Source: Neisseriaceae bacterium TC5R-5
Lineage (GTDB): Bacteria > Pseudomonadota > Gammaproteobacteria > Burkholderiales > Chromobacteriaceae
NCBI GenBank assembly: GCA_020830965.2
Contig: JACCFC020000002.1
Span: 62,001-126,000, forward strand
Length of the DNA: 64,000 nt
Direction: 5' to 3'
A model generated the notes under the pieces. The model was not told the origin of the DNA. It worked only from the letters and a program-made list of their open reading frames with translations, and made no database searches. This document shows, in pieces, positions 46,079-54,897 of the stretch (the first letter of the stretch is position 1; the number at the start of each line of letters is the position of its first letter). The translations under genes and the position numbers were made by a program.

Positions 46079-46791
46079 GGGCTGTGCTCCAGCGTTTGCA
46101 CGGTGACCAGACGGTCGCGATAACGTTTGTGCTGGCCAAACTGTAAGGGCACATCGTTCAAACTCAGCCGTTCGCCGTCGTGTTCGCCCTGCAATACCTG
46201 AAACACGGCGGCGCGTTCTTTTTGCTGTGCCAACTGGCTGGCGGCTTCCAGCGCATCGGTGCTGGCAGCGAAAGTACCTTGATAGACCCATTCGCTGGGC
46301 ACGCAGTGCTTGCGGCCCAGATAAATATCCCACACTGGTTGTTGCAGTGCCTGAGCCACGCTGCCGGCTTGGGCGGCATCGGGCGCTTGCAGCAGCACCG
46401 CATAAGCCATGTCCTGCAGATAGTAGCGGTAGGTGAGCTTGGTGCCGCCGCCCACCGCTGGCTTGCCTTCCGCTGTCTTGGGGATCATCAGGTTCTGCCA
46501 GCGGTCATCACGGTCATAGCCACTGCCCACCATGTGGAAGTCGCAAAGCATGGCTTGGCGCACGCTGCTTTGTCCTTGCTGGCGGGCATAGGCGATGACC
46601 TGCATATCCAGGCTGGCCCAGTTACCCAGCCAGTCGCTTTGGCTGCCCGCCGCGCCGCGTGCGCAGCAGAGCAGGCCGAGCAGCGCCGATTTGGTGGGGA
46701 AGTTGAGGCTGTCGCGACGACCAAAGCGGGAGTCATGCCCCCAGGCCTGGAGTGGCGCTTCCAGCCATAGCAGTAGATAGGGTTTAGTCAT
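46075..46791 (-). CDS. cas5e: Cascade subunit Cas5e
   Basis: 238 residues. The N-terminus YLLLWLEAPLQAWGHDSRFG then RRDSLNFPTKSALLGLLCCA is the Cas5e signature. It caps the 5' handle of the crRNA in Cascade. It overlaps cas7e by 8 bases and cas1 by 4. Confidence 0.96.
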   Translation of the reverse strand: MTKPYLLLWLEAPLQAWGHDSRFGRRDSLNFPTKSALLGLLCCARGAAGSQSDWLGNWASLDMQVIAYARQQGQSSVRQAMLCDFHMVGSGYDRDDRWQNLMIPKTAEGKPAVGGGTKLTYRYYLQDMAYAVLLQAPDAAQAGSVAQALQQPVWDIYLGRKHCVPSEWVYQGTFAASTDALEAASQLAQQKERAAVFQVLQGEHDGERLSLNDVPLQFGQHKRYRDRLVTVQTLEHSP

Positions 46792-47824
46792 GATGCAGCT
46801 CTAGTTTGGCTAGGGATTGTTGCAAGGCGCTAAGCAAGTCATCCAGGCTGAAGTTTTCGTCTTCACCCCAGTCATAGCTGGCGACTTTGCCAAACAGCGA
46901 GCCGGAGAGTTTTTCTTTTTTATCTAGCCAGCCCTGGAGTGCCTTGATGCTGGGCTCACTGTAACCGCCCTCGTGCGGGTGACGTACCGGGGTATCGAAA
47001 GGTACTTGCAAGCCCTGGCCCTGGCGCACCAGCACGCGGGCGAAGTCCCAGGAACCGGCGGCAGATTGTGTAGTTTGTCGGGCGCTGGGAATGGCCTGAT
47101 AGAGGGCTTGGGTAAAGGCGGCAATGGCGCTATTGAGTTGGGCGCTGTCCAGTACTTTGGCCAGTTGGCTCACATTCAGGCTGATATAGCGGTAGTAGGT
47201 GGCGGAGTTGAATTCCAGCGTACCCATATGGGCCGCTCCAGGTTCTTGCTCCAGGTCATCCAGTGCGGTGAAAAAGTCTAGATCATTGCTGACTTTGTGA
47301 GTGGAAATCGCATGTGAGAAGCTGGCGGCGGCTTCGACATTCATATCGGCGGCCTTGGCAACCATGCGGCCAAACAGCGCAATATCCAGTGCGTCCAGGG
47401 CTGGGTTAAGCGTTTTCTTGGCAAGCTTGGCCAGTTCTTTGTCTTTGAGCTTGGCGGGGTCGAAGTCCCGTTCGGCGGCATAGGTGGCAAAGGCTTGTGC
47501 TTCGCTATCGCTGATAAACAGCAGGGTGTCGTCGGCCAGCAGTTTGGCGATTTGGCTGCCGCATTGTTGCGCAGCCTGCTCGCTGGCACCGGCCTGCTGA
47601 CAGGCTTGGCTAAACAGTTGCTCAACGTATTTGCTGCGGGTGGCGAGTTTGATGCCCAGTTGTTGCAGGCTGAGCCTGACTTGGCGCTTCCAGCATTGTG
47701 AGCTGATGCGGGCGCGGTTAACACCGCCCACAACCGCGCTTTTGGGCGCGCCGACGTCATCGCGGTTCAGGCAGCTGACCGGGAAAGATTGGATGATGTG
47801 GTATTCGATACGAGTGGTAGTCAT
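46784..47824 (-). CDS. cas7e: Cascade backbone subunit Cas7e (Cse4/CasC)
   Basis: 346 residues from ATG 47824 (MTTTRIEYHIIQSFPVSCLN), chosen because this is the family N-terminus; the frame extends 21 codons upstream into cas6e. Later landmarks are GAPKSAVVGGVNRARISSQC, WKRQVRL and FNSATYYRYISLNV. Six copies form the crRNA-binding backbone of Cascade. In this locus it follows cas6e, not cse2. Confidence 0.96.
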   Translation of the reverse strand: MTTTRIEYHIIQSFPVSCLNRDDVGAPKSAVVGGVNRARISSQCWKRQVRLSLQQLGIKLATRSKYVEQLFSQACQQAGASEQAAQQCGSQIAKLLADDTLLFISDSEAQAFATYAAERDFDPAKLKDKELAKLAKKTLNPALDALDIALFGRMVAKAADMNVEAAASFSHAISTHKVSNDLDFFTALDDLEQEPGAAHMGTLEFNSATYYRYISLNVSQLAKVLDSAQLNSAIAAFTQALYQAIPSARQTTQSAAGSWDFARVLVRQGQGLQVPFDTPVRHPHEGGYSEPSIKALQGWLDKKEKLSGSLFGKVASYDWGEDENFSLDDLLSALQQSLAKLELHHD

Positions 47825-47838
47825 GGTGTGGTGCTTTC

Positions 47839-48483
47839 TTAGTGTAGGGAAGGGGTAGGCAGCGGGACGATTTGCAGCAGGCCACAACCAAAGGCGCGAC
47901 CTCGGCCCAGGCCGTGGGTGAAACTGTGACGAAAGCGCTCCGCGTGGCTAACGCGCAGCACGCCACTGACACTGGCTTGGGCCAGGGTGATGGGGCGGCC
48001 CGCTTTGTCGTCAAAGCGCAGCACGTGTTGCTGATCCACTTGCAGATATTCGGGGTGGACGATAAAGCCCCAGCTTTGCTCGGCACGTTGCGCAAACCAT
48101 TGCTTAGTCGCAGCTTCGCCGCAGACTGGCATGATTTTGCGGCTGGCATTGTCGCGATAGCTGGGGTTGATCAGCACTTTGAAATGGTAGTGGTGATGCT
48201 GGAACAGGCTATCAGGCACTGCGCGGCTGTTAACGGTGCCATATTGGCCGTCGACACAGTCGGCTGGTGACCGGTTAGCCAAGAGCAGGATACGGCGCTG
48301 TTGAAAGTTGCCGCCTTGGTCGGCATAGAGAATGCCGCTGCTATGGCCGGCTTGTTTGTCGGCGTCGCTGCGCACATCGGGGTAGAGGCTGTAGACGATG
48401 CGATGCAGCGCATAGGGGTCGGTGAGCCGCAGGGCCTTGACCGCGTGACGGTCAAGCTGTAGCAGGCTGGTAATCAAGGGCAT
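47839..48483 (-). CDS. cas6e: CRISPR RNA endonuclease Cas6e (Cse3/CasE)
   Basis: 214 residues of the RAMP fold. The catalytic His is likely His27 in YALHRIVYSLYP, and the C-terminal glycine-rich loop is HGLGRGRAFGCGLLQI (190-205). It cuts pre-crRNA at the base of the repeat hairpin. Its start overlaps cse2 by 32 bases. Its position between cse2 and cas7e differs from E. coli, where cas6e follows cas5e. Confidence 0.95.
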   Translation of the reverse strand: MPLITSLLQLDRHAVKALRLTDPYALHRIVYSLYPDVRSDADKQAGHSSGILYADQGGNFQQRRILLLANRSPADCVDGQYGTVNSRAVPDSLFQHHHYHFKVLINPSYRDNASRKIMPVCGEAATKQWFAQRAEQSWGFIVHPEYLQVDQQHVLRFDDKAGRPITLAQASVSGVLRVSHAERFRHSFTHGLGRGRAFGCGLLQIVPLPTPSLH

Positions 48484-49039
48484 CGGCGCTCTCCTGTTCG
48501 GTAACGGACTTATTGGTGGTCTGATAAAAGCTTTGCGCCCAGCGGGCTTTGCTTTGTTCGGGATGGCGTTCGAAATAGCACAGTTCGGTTAATAAACGGG
48601 CGTAGTCGAGCTGGCCAGGCAGGCGGCTATCTATCAGGGTGAGCAGAGGGCGTAATACCGGGCAGAGTTCATCCAATTGGTTACAAGCCAGTAGCCGCCG
48701 TAGCCGGGCTTTGGCCGGGCTGTTTTTTTGATCGTTTTTTTCTGACGGGTAGCTGCGGGCAAGGGCTTGGCCTAAAGGCAGGCTGCCGTTGTGAGTGATT
48801 TTGCTACGCGCCAGCGCGGCGGCGATGGTGGTGTAGGGCAGGCGTTGAGAGTTTTGTTCCAGATCGATGTGGTGGGCGGCCAGAAATTCCCAGCTTTGGT
48901 ATTCAGTAGCCGGGTTATCGGCACGGCGTAGCGCGGCGGCCAGGCCTTTATCTTGCTGGCAGCGTTGCAGTAGGGATTGCACAAAGCGTTGTTGCCGATT
49001 GGGAGCCGGGCTTTGCGCAGTGCTAGGCTTGTGTTCCAT
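48452..49039 (-). CDS. cse2: Cascade small subunit Cse2 (CasB)
   Basis: 195 residues, all-helical, containing ALRRADNPATEYQSWEFLAA, LGQALARSY, RLRRLLACNQLDELCPVLRP and LDYARLLTELCYFERHPEQS, the Cse2 pattern. A dimer supports the displaced strand in the R-loop. It follows cse1 by three bases. Confidence 0.94.
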   Translation of the reverse strand: MEHKPSTAQSPAPNRQQRFVQSLLQRCQQDKGLAAALRRADNPATEYQSWEFLAAHHIDLEQNSQRLPYTTIAAALARSKITHNGSLPLGQALARSYPSEKNDQKNSPAKARLRRLLACNQLDELCPVLRPLLTLIDSRLPGQLDYARLLTELCYFERHPEQSKARWAQSFYQTTNKSVTEQESADALDYQPATA

Positions 49040-49042
49040 AGT

Positions 49043-50542
49043 CTAGGCCTCTTGGGTGATGTAACGGTGTAGTTGCGGACGGGATTCGGCCCAGGCATCG
49101 AGTTGGCGGGCGGTGCTTTTCGGGCAGATTTGGTCGTAAATTTGCTCTACATAGCGGGCAAAGCCTTGCCGCAGTTGCTGGCGTTGCTGTTGTGCTGCCG
49201 TATCTTCCGGGGTGCAGCTGTCTATCAGTGTCTGGAAATCCGGCTCGCACAGTTGCCAGAATAGTTGGCAGCCTTGCGCGGCCTGGTCACTGCCATCTTT
49301 GTTTTGCACCTTGAAAAAGGCCTTGACCTTGGCGTACAGCAGCTTGGCTAGTTTATCCAGCTCCACCATCTCGCTACTCAGTTGGGCAAACCAGGATTCA
49401 CCCAGGCCATGGCCATCCAGCCAGATGGTGGATTCCACAAAATCATCGGTGCCGGAGACATATTGCTCCCCAGCATTGCTGCTGACGCGCAAACCTGCCG
49501 ACCAGATGGCAAAGGGGCGGTCGAGGTCGCGGCAGCGTGACAGGCACAGCTTGAGTTGTGGGCATTGCCAGCCTTGTTGCTGTTCGGCCAGCAGAAAGCT
49601 GAGCAGGCCGGTGAGCTCGCGCCAGGGGCGTTTTTCCGGGTCGCTCCACAGAGCGCGGGGTTCTTTGCCGTGGAGGTTAATGGCAACCGAAGGGTCCCAG
49701 ACGCCATCTTTGTAGCCGGGGTGGGCCAGCCCTTCGCTGTAGTGCAGGCCATCCGCTTGCAGCAGGCAAAAACGGCCCATGCCCAGCAGTCGGCCTTGCA
49801 GCGATTGCTTCAGCGCCTGTGCCTGCGGGCAGTCTTCACCTGCTGGCATCGCTTCCCAAGGTGGGCAGCCCAGGCCCAGCGGGTAAGGTAAGTTATGTTG
49901 AATCTGTTGCTGAGTCAGCAGATTCAGCCATAGCGTCTGTTGCAGCGTCTCCGCCAGCAGGAAGCTGTGCAACAGGCCCTGATGGGCGACAGCCGCACCC
50001 GGTTTGCCGGTGGCGGCTTTACCTTTGTCGTTGGTTTTCCCTTGATAGCCAGGGCTGAGGACGATGCTGTTATCAGTTTTTTTGCCACCTAGCGCAAAGT
50101 TCATCAAGGTGAGCAGCAGTAGGGCTTTATCGGCATCGTCCAGTTGCCGTTGCTGCTGAGTTTCTGTGAGTACTGTGGTATTGCCGACCGCAATTTCCGG
50201 TGAAACGGCACCAAAGTTTTGCAGCGCCGCTCGGGCTATCGCCGGCATTTGCAAAAATGGCCGTTCGCCATACAGATAAAACGCTTCGCGCCATTGCTGC
50301 AGATAGTCCTGGCAGCGCTGCGCCAGGCCGACTGCACCCAGTTGTTGCCAGCCAGCCTCATCGGCTGGGGTGGCGGCCGCTTGGGCAATGGCCAGCAGCA
50401 GTTTCATCAAGGCTATTTTCTGCAAGGGGTTGCCGCCTAGCTGGCGGTAGTGGTTCTGGCTGAAAACTTGCAGCAGGCTAACTTTGCCCACATCGCTGAT
50501 GGGTATCCAGGCTTCGTCTAACAGATTGAAATGCGGTGGCAT
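49043..50542 (-). CDS. cse1: Cascade large subunit Cse1 (CasA/Cas8e)
   Basis: 499 residues beginning FNLLDEAWIPISDVGKVSLL, the Cse1 N-terminus, with LLAIAQAAATPADEAGW, GERPFLQMPAIA and the central QGLLHSFLLAETLQQTLWLN. It recognises the PAM and recruits Cas3. It lies 16 bases after cas3. Residues of the PAM loop cannot be read reliably, but the pyrimidine bias of spacer starts suggests a specificity different from the E. coli AAG. Confidence 0.95.
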   Translation of the reverse strand: MPPHFNLLDEAWIPISDVGKVSLLQVFSQNHYRQLGGNPLQKIALMKLLLAIAQAAATPADEAGWQQLGAVGLAQRCQDYLQQWREAFYLYGERPFLQMPAIARAALQNFGAVSPEIAVGNTTVLTETQQQRQLDDADKALLLLTLMNFALGGKKTDNSIVLSPGYQGKTNDKGKAATGKPGAAVAHQGLLHSFLLAETLQQTLWLNLLTQQQIQHNLPYPLGLGCPPWEAMPAGEDCPQAQALKQSLQGRLLGMGRFCLLQADGLHYSEGLAHPGYKDGVWDPSVAINLHGKEPRALWSDPEKRPWRELTGLLSFLLAEQQQGWQCPQLKLCLSRCRDLDRPFAIWSAGLRVSSNAGEQYVSGTDDFVESTIWLDGHGLGESWFAQLSSEMVELDKLAKLLYAKVKAFFKVQNKDGSDQAAQGCQLFWQLCEPDFQTLIDSCTPEDTAAQQQRQQLRQGFARYVEQIYDQICPKSTARQLDAWAESRPQLHRYITQEA

Positions 50543-50558
50543 AAGGCGTGTCCTTTAA

Positions 50559-53180
50559 TTATGGCGTGAGGGCCTGATAGCCCAGGTCGCTGCGGTAGTG
50601 CAGCCGGTAGCGCGGGTGCAGGGTATTGCCGTGCAGCGCTTGCAGTTGTCCGGCTTCGTCTACCAGGGCAATACGCAGCAGTGCTTCGTCGTATTCCGGC
50701 TGACCCAGGTAGAAGCAGTGTTGTAGCCCCCATTGCTCTAGAGTTTGACGCGCTAGCGGGGCCGGAGCCTGAGCCGTGGGTACATGCACCATTTGTTGCA
50801 TCAGCTTGGCGCTAAGCTGGCGCCAGCCGTGTCGGCTCAAGCGGTGGCGGGCGCTGGGTAGCAGTAGGGTTTGGTCATTCAGCAGTGTGAGTTGGCTGAC
50901 GCCTTGTTCGCTGAGGTAGCGCCAGTGTTTGAGCAGTAGCACCTCCTCGTTGTCCTGTTCGCTATAGCGGGTCTGTGCCTTGCTTTCCGGCAGCGTCGGG
51001 GTGTTTTCAGCCAGCGTGATGCTGGCCAGCCCGCGCAGTTGTTGCCGCCCGGCCCGGCGAAATTTTCCGCTGCCGCTGCCATGTTCCAGCTCGTATAGAT
51101 AGCGTGCCATTTCGCCTTGTTCGCTACGATCGGCATAGGTCGCTTCTATCAGCGGACGGATGGCCTGCGGCAGCGCGAGCTGGTTTAAGCCTTGCCAGGC
51201 TTCTAGGCTGCGACACAATACATAGGGGTTGTAGACAATGGCGCTATTGCCCAGCGCCTGTTGCGGGTTGGTTATCGCGTCGGCCAAGGCCGGGGCGAGT
51301 AGCCAGGCTTCACAACGGGCGCTGGCGGGGCGCGGGGTGCCGTCATGACGCCAGAGGCGGCCGATTCTTTGCAGCAGCATATCGGTGGGGGCAAAGCGGC
51401 TGATCAGAAAATCGGCATCAATATCCAGCGATTGTTCCAATACCTGGGTGCCAAGCAGAATACGACCTTGCCGGCTGCGCTCGCTCCAGCCGGTTTTACC
51501 TAGTAGTTGTACCCAATAGGTTTCGTGCTGCTGGCGGTCAAAAAAAGTGTAGCGCGAGTGCAATAAGCCACAAGCAATACCCAGCTCTTGTGCCCGCGCT
51601 GCCAGGTCAAGATAGCGTTGCTGCGCTTCGGCAACGGTGTTTTCTATCCACAACACTTGTTGCCCTTGTTCGGCGCGTTGCAAGGCTTCGGCAATGGCCA
51701 GCGGCAGTTGTGCAAGCAGTTGTAGCGTAACTTTGTGGCGTGGCGGGCTGGTGATGGCCCATTGCTGGCTGGCTTGCCCCTTCGCTTGGGCGGTAATCAG
51801 CGGGTAGCCGTCGGCACTGGTCAAGTCGCTATAGTTGAGCAATTGCTGGCGGCGAGCTTGTGTCAGCGTGGCGCTGAGAATGATGACGGTACAGTGCAGC
51901 GAGCGCAGCAGATCAACCAGTTTATCCAGCAGCGTGCCGGTATAGCTGTCGTAGCTGTGTACTTCGTCGAGAATGACCACTTTGCCGGCCAAGCCAAATG
52001 CACGCACAAAGCCGTGTTTAACATTCATGCAGGCCATCAGCGCTTGGTCTATCGTGCCCACAGCAAAGGGGGCGAGTAGCCCGCGTTTGGCCTGATGGAA
52101 CCAGGCACCACCAGGGCGACCTTCCTCGCCCATTTCGGTTTCGGTCAGCAGCCAGGCCTGGCTATGCAGCAGTAGCGCCCGTTGATGCGGACTATCGGGG
52201 CTGAGTATCTGCCGTAAAAAGGCGTTAAAGCGCTCCCAGATTTTATTGGAAGTCAGTTGCGTGGGCAGGGCAAAATAAATGCCGCTGGCTTTGCCCTGTT
52301 GTAATACCTGATAAGCGGCATAGAGTGCGGCTTCGGTTTTACCCATCCCCATCGGCGCTTCCAGTACATAAACCCCTGGCTGCTGGACAGCGTTAAAAAA
52401 TGGTTGTTGTACCGCTAAAGGCGGGAAGCCAAATATGTGCTCAAAGCTGAGGCCGCTGCGATAGCTGGCAGGAATCAGACCGGCCTGGTCAAGCGCTGGG
52501 GTGATGTGCTCTTGCCAGCTTTGTTGCGGATTTTCAAAATGCTCGCCCGAGCCTATCCAGTCAGCTACCGAGGTGAGGCCGGAGAGCAGGCGCATCTGTG
52601 CAAACGAATCCGGCTGCGGCCAGTCGCTGTTCAGATTAGTTTTTAGCGCGTTAAACAAGGCCTCGCGCTGCTGCTGCCAAGCCTCCTGGCCAAATAGCGG
52701 GTCGTAGGCACGGTACTGGCTGATTTGCGGCAGAAAACCATGGTGTTGCCCGAGAATCTGCGGCACATGGTTTGGGGCGTCCAATGCCTGCGCGGTGAGC
52801 TGGCTAACGCCGGCATGCCCGCCCCATTGTTGTTCATTAATGCTTAAGTGGGGTCGTGGCGGTATGCCCGGTATGTCGATCTGGCAGGCACGGCGTAATT
52901 TTTCCTGAAATGTCGGGCTAACTTTGCCTAGGTCGTGGCAGGCGGCAGCCAGGGCGGCACCGGGTGGGAAAAGCGCCTGGCGTAAATATGGGGGATAGCG
53001 CTGTATTAACTCCGCCGCGACACGACCAACAATGTGGCAGTGATCAAGAATCAGGCGGCCGGGTAAAACCTGCCCATCACGATCGGTAAACGTTTTGGCA
53101 AGACATAACCGATAGGACGGCGCTGTTTCGCTAGGTGCGGGCTTATTCTGGCCGGAGGGCCCTGCTTTTCTCATTAGCAT
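50559..53180 (-). CDS. cas3: CRISPR helicase-nuclease Cas3 (HD domain N-terminal)
   Basis: 873 residues from ATG 53180; a TTG five codons upstream and an ATG two codons downstream are alternatives, all with weak ribosome sites. HD nuclease: DHCHIVGRVA and the HD pair in CHDLGK (82-83). Helicase: MGMGKTE (277-283), LDEVHSYDSYTG (DEVH 405-408), SATL, and motif VI region LEQSLDIDADFLISRFAPTD then QRIGRLWRH. It is first in the cas operon; the AT-rich region beyond its start should contain the promoter. Confidence 0.96.
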   Translation of the reverse strand: MLMRKAGPSGQNKPAPSETAPSYRLCLAKTFTDRDGQVLPGRLILDHCHIVGRVAAELIQRYPPYLRQALFPPGAALAAACHDLGKVSPTFQEKLRRACQIDIPGIPPRPHLSINEQQWGGHAGVSQLTAQALDAPNHVPQILGQHHGFLPQISQYRAYDPLFGQEAWQQQREALFNALKTNLNSDWPQPDSFAQMRLLSGLTSVADWIGSGEHFENPQQSWQEHITPALDQAGLIPASYRSGLSFEHIFGFPPLAVQQPFFNAVQQPGVYVLEAPMGMGKTEAALYAAYQVLQQGKASGIYFALPTQLTSNKIWERFNAFLRQILSPDSPHQRALLLHSQAWLLTETEMGEEGRPGGAWFHQAKRGLLAPFAVGTIDQALMACMNVKHGFVRAFGLAGKVVILDEVHSYDSYTGTLLDKLVDLLRSLHCTVIILSATLTQARRQQLLNYSDLTSADGYPLITAQAKGQASQQWAITSPPRHKVTLQLLAQLPLAIAEALQRAEQGQQVLWIENTVAEAQQRYLDLAARAQELGIACGLLHSRYTFFDRQQHETYWVQLLGKTGWSERSRQGRILLGTQVLEQSLDIDADFLISRFAPTDMLLQRIGRLWRHDGTPRPASARCEAWLLAPALADAITNPQQALGNSAIVYNPYVLCRSLEAWQGLNQLALPQAIRPLIEATYADRSEQGEMARYLYELEHGSGSGKFRRAGRQQLRGLASITLAENTPTLPESKAQTRYSEQDNEEVLLLKHWRYLSEQGVSQLTLLNDQTLLLPSARHRLSRHGWRQLSAKLMQQMVHVPTAQAPAPLARQTLEQWGLQHCFYLGQPEYDEALLRIALVDEAGQLQALHGNTLHPRYRLHYRSDLGYQALTP

Positions 53181-53587
53181 AGTTTTTGCCAGCAAATTAT
53201 TCTATTTGGGAAATTTTTGTATATTAATACCTTACCCTGCTTTTGCGATACCCCAAACCAGCCTCTAGGCCAGTGCTCTAAGTTCACTAGGCACAACTTT
53301 TCACCTTAAAACACCCTCCCCCATGCGGATACAGGGGTACCCACTGCGGGTGGCCAGGCTCGATAGTTTTCAGGAAGCGTTGCCTCCATTCGGCCCACAC
53401 GCAGGTGCGGGTTTTAGTCAAATGCATTTGCGCCAAGACGAAAAGCATCCTTAAGAGGTCCTCTGTCGCGATTCAAATCAAAAATAATTTTCAAAAACTG
53501 TCAGGAATGGAACCGTTCTTACGACTTAGGCCATGTGAGTGCACATTGCACCATACATTGACCCTAACCAATCAAGAAGTGGAAACC

Positions 53588-53857
53588 ATGAAACTGAAAT
53601 CTCTTGCCACATTTGCTGCAGCCATCGTTGCTTCATCCGCCTGGGCTGCGACACCATCCGATACAAAATGCGGGGCCGGTACCTGCGGTAAAAAGGAAAG
53701 TGCAACACCCAAAACCACAAAGACCAAAGATGCAAGTTGCAGCAAAAAGGAAATAACTGCCAAGCAGAAGGAAGCTTCCTGTTCCAAGAAAGACGCATCT
53801 TGTTCGAAGAAAGACGCGTCTTGCTCGAAAAAAGACGCTTCCTGTTCTAAGAAATAA
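53588..53857 (+). CDS. Secreted Cys-repeat precursor peptide of a DUF692 RiPP (bufferin/HvfA-like)
   Basis: 89 residues from ATG 53588. A Sec signal peptide (MKLKSLATFAAAIVASSAWA) is followed by KCGAGTCGKK (Cys28, Cys33), a spacer rich in Lys/Thr, one CSKKE (Cys51), then tandem heptads of the form DASCSKK with Cys65, Cys72, Cys79 and Cys86. DUF692 (MNIO) enzymes modify cysteines in such secreted precursors into metal-binding groups; in HvfA the modified unit is an EGKCG motif, while here it would be the KCG pair and/or ASCSKK. A frame continues upstream to 53405, but the signal peptide fixes the start. The DUF692 gene follows 12 bases downstream. The gene-free region 53181-53587 must hold the divergent cas3 and operon promoters. 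Confidence 0.8.
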   Translation: MKLKSLATFAAAIVASSAWAATPSDTKCGAGTCGKKESATPKTTKTKDASCSKKEITAKQKEASCSKKDASCSKKDASCSKKDASCSKK

Positions 53858-53869
53858 AGGATAAATGCT

Positions 53870-54652
53870 ATGGCAGGCCTGGGTTATCGACGAGAAATGG
53901 CATCTTGGGATATGACAACTGTTCACGCGGATTTTTTTGAAGTCGCACCTGAAAACTGGATCAGTCGAGACCTGGCCCCGCTGCAACAGCTGGTTGATTC
54001 AGGCCGCCCCGTGCATTTGCACGGGGTGTCTTTGAATCTCGGCGGAACAGCGCCTATCAATCGCGACTTTCTAAGCGAAGTGGCCCAACTTATCGATGAT
54101 CTGGGCGTGAGCTGCTATTCCGACCACTTGTCGGCAAGTGGTGATGCACACCAACTCTATGATCTCTTTCCGATACCATTTACTGAATTCGAAGCACAAC
54201 GTCTGGCTGGACGTATTTGTCAGGTTCAGGACATCCTGGGTATGCAGATTGCAGTCGAAAACATCACGTGGTACACCAATATTGGAGAAATGCCCGAGAT
54301 AGATTTTATTGACCGGGTTGTCACTTTGGCAGACTGCAAGCTATTGCTCGATCTTAACAATATTGCCGTCAACCACAAAAACCATGGCTCCTTGGCACCC
54401 GAGCCCTTCATTAACGCCCTTGATCTCCATCGTGTGAGTTATATCCATGTTGCCGGGCACGAGTTCGACGATCGCTTTAGTCTCTATCTAGATACCCACA
54501 GTCAGCCTGTCGAAAAATCAACACAATCATTGGCCCAACAACTCAATGCTAAGTACAGCATACCCATTCTTCTCGAATGGGATAACGATGTCCCCAGTCT
54601 TGAAAGGCTCAACCAGGAGTTATCGTGTCTCAAAACTTCTACAATTTCGTAA
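53870..54652 (+). CDS. bufB: DUF692 multinuclear iron oxidative enzyme (BufB/HvfB type)
   Basis: 260 residues of the DUF692 TIM-barrel family. Opening AGLGYRREM and FFEVAPENW are family hallmarks. Candidate metal ligands: His49/His51 (HLHGVSL), Asp85-His86 (SDHLSASG), Glu130-Asn131 (AVENIT), Asp161 (LLDLNNIAVN), His169, His193/His197 (IHVAGHE) and Glu236 (LLEWDND). Such enzymes use two or three iron ions and oxygen to convert cysteine into oxazolone- or thiooxazole-type groups. It is clearly paired with the Cys-repeat precursor upstream and overlaps the HvfC-like gene by 28 bases. Confidence 0.9.
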   Translation: MAGLGYRREMASWDMTTVHADFFEVAPENWISRDLAPLQQLVDSGRPVHLHGVSLNLGGTAPINRDFLSEVAQLIDDLGVSCYSDHLSASGDAHQLYDLFPIPFTEFEAQRLAGRICQVQDILGMQIAVENITWYTNIGEMPEIDFIDRVVTLADCKLLLDLNNIAVNHKNHGSLAPEPFINALDLHRVSYIHVAGHEFDDRFSLYLDTHSQPVEKSTQSLAQQLNAKYSIPILLEWDNDVPSLERLNQELSCLKTSTIS

Positions 54653-54897
54653 GAGGTCTCTCCGAGACCGTGCCTGATGGGTACACCGAGAATGGCATGC
54701 GTGCCTATCGGCACTTGGTCTTCATTGGTGCCAGTCAGATGGTAGAAGCTCACTTCCCCGCAGTTCGGGAACAAATGGGGGAAGAGAGCTGGTGCGAGTT
54801 GATAACGGCATTTATACGTCAATCAGCCTGGGATTCCCCTTATTACGGTGATTTAAAAAATGAATTTCTTTCTTTCCTTGCACGCGAAAGTGTCTGA
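54625..54897 (+). CDS. HvfC/BufC-like partner protein, DUF2063 N-terminal domain only
   Basis: 90 residues from GTG 54625, which has AGGAG six bases upstream. MSQNFYNFVRGLSETVPDGY, HLVFIGASQMVEAHFPAVRE and FIRQSAWDSPYYGDLKNEFL match the N-terminal helical domain of DUF2063 partner proteins that deliver the precursor to the MNIO enzyme. Typical partners are around 250 residues with a second domain, absent here. Its end overlaps the DoxX gene by 38 bases. Confidence 0.75.
   Translation: MSQNFYNFVRGLSETVPDGYTENGMRAYRHLVFIGASQMVEAHFPAVREQMGEESWCELITAFIRQSAWDSPYYGDLKNEFLSFLARESV

Noticed and set aside
46079-46333. N-terminal 85-codon extension of Cas1
   Set aside because: It is the cas5e gene read in another frame; ATG 46078 fits the family and has a ribosome site.
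53504-53545. GGAACC near 53509 as an ECF-type -35 for the Cys-peptide operon
   Set aside because: No matching -10 (such as a CGT or TCTAA-type box) at 16-17 bases; kept only as a place to look.
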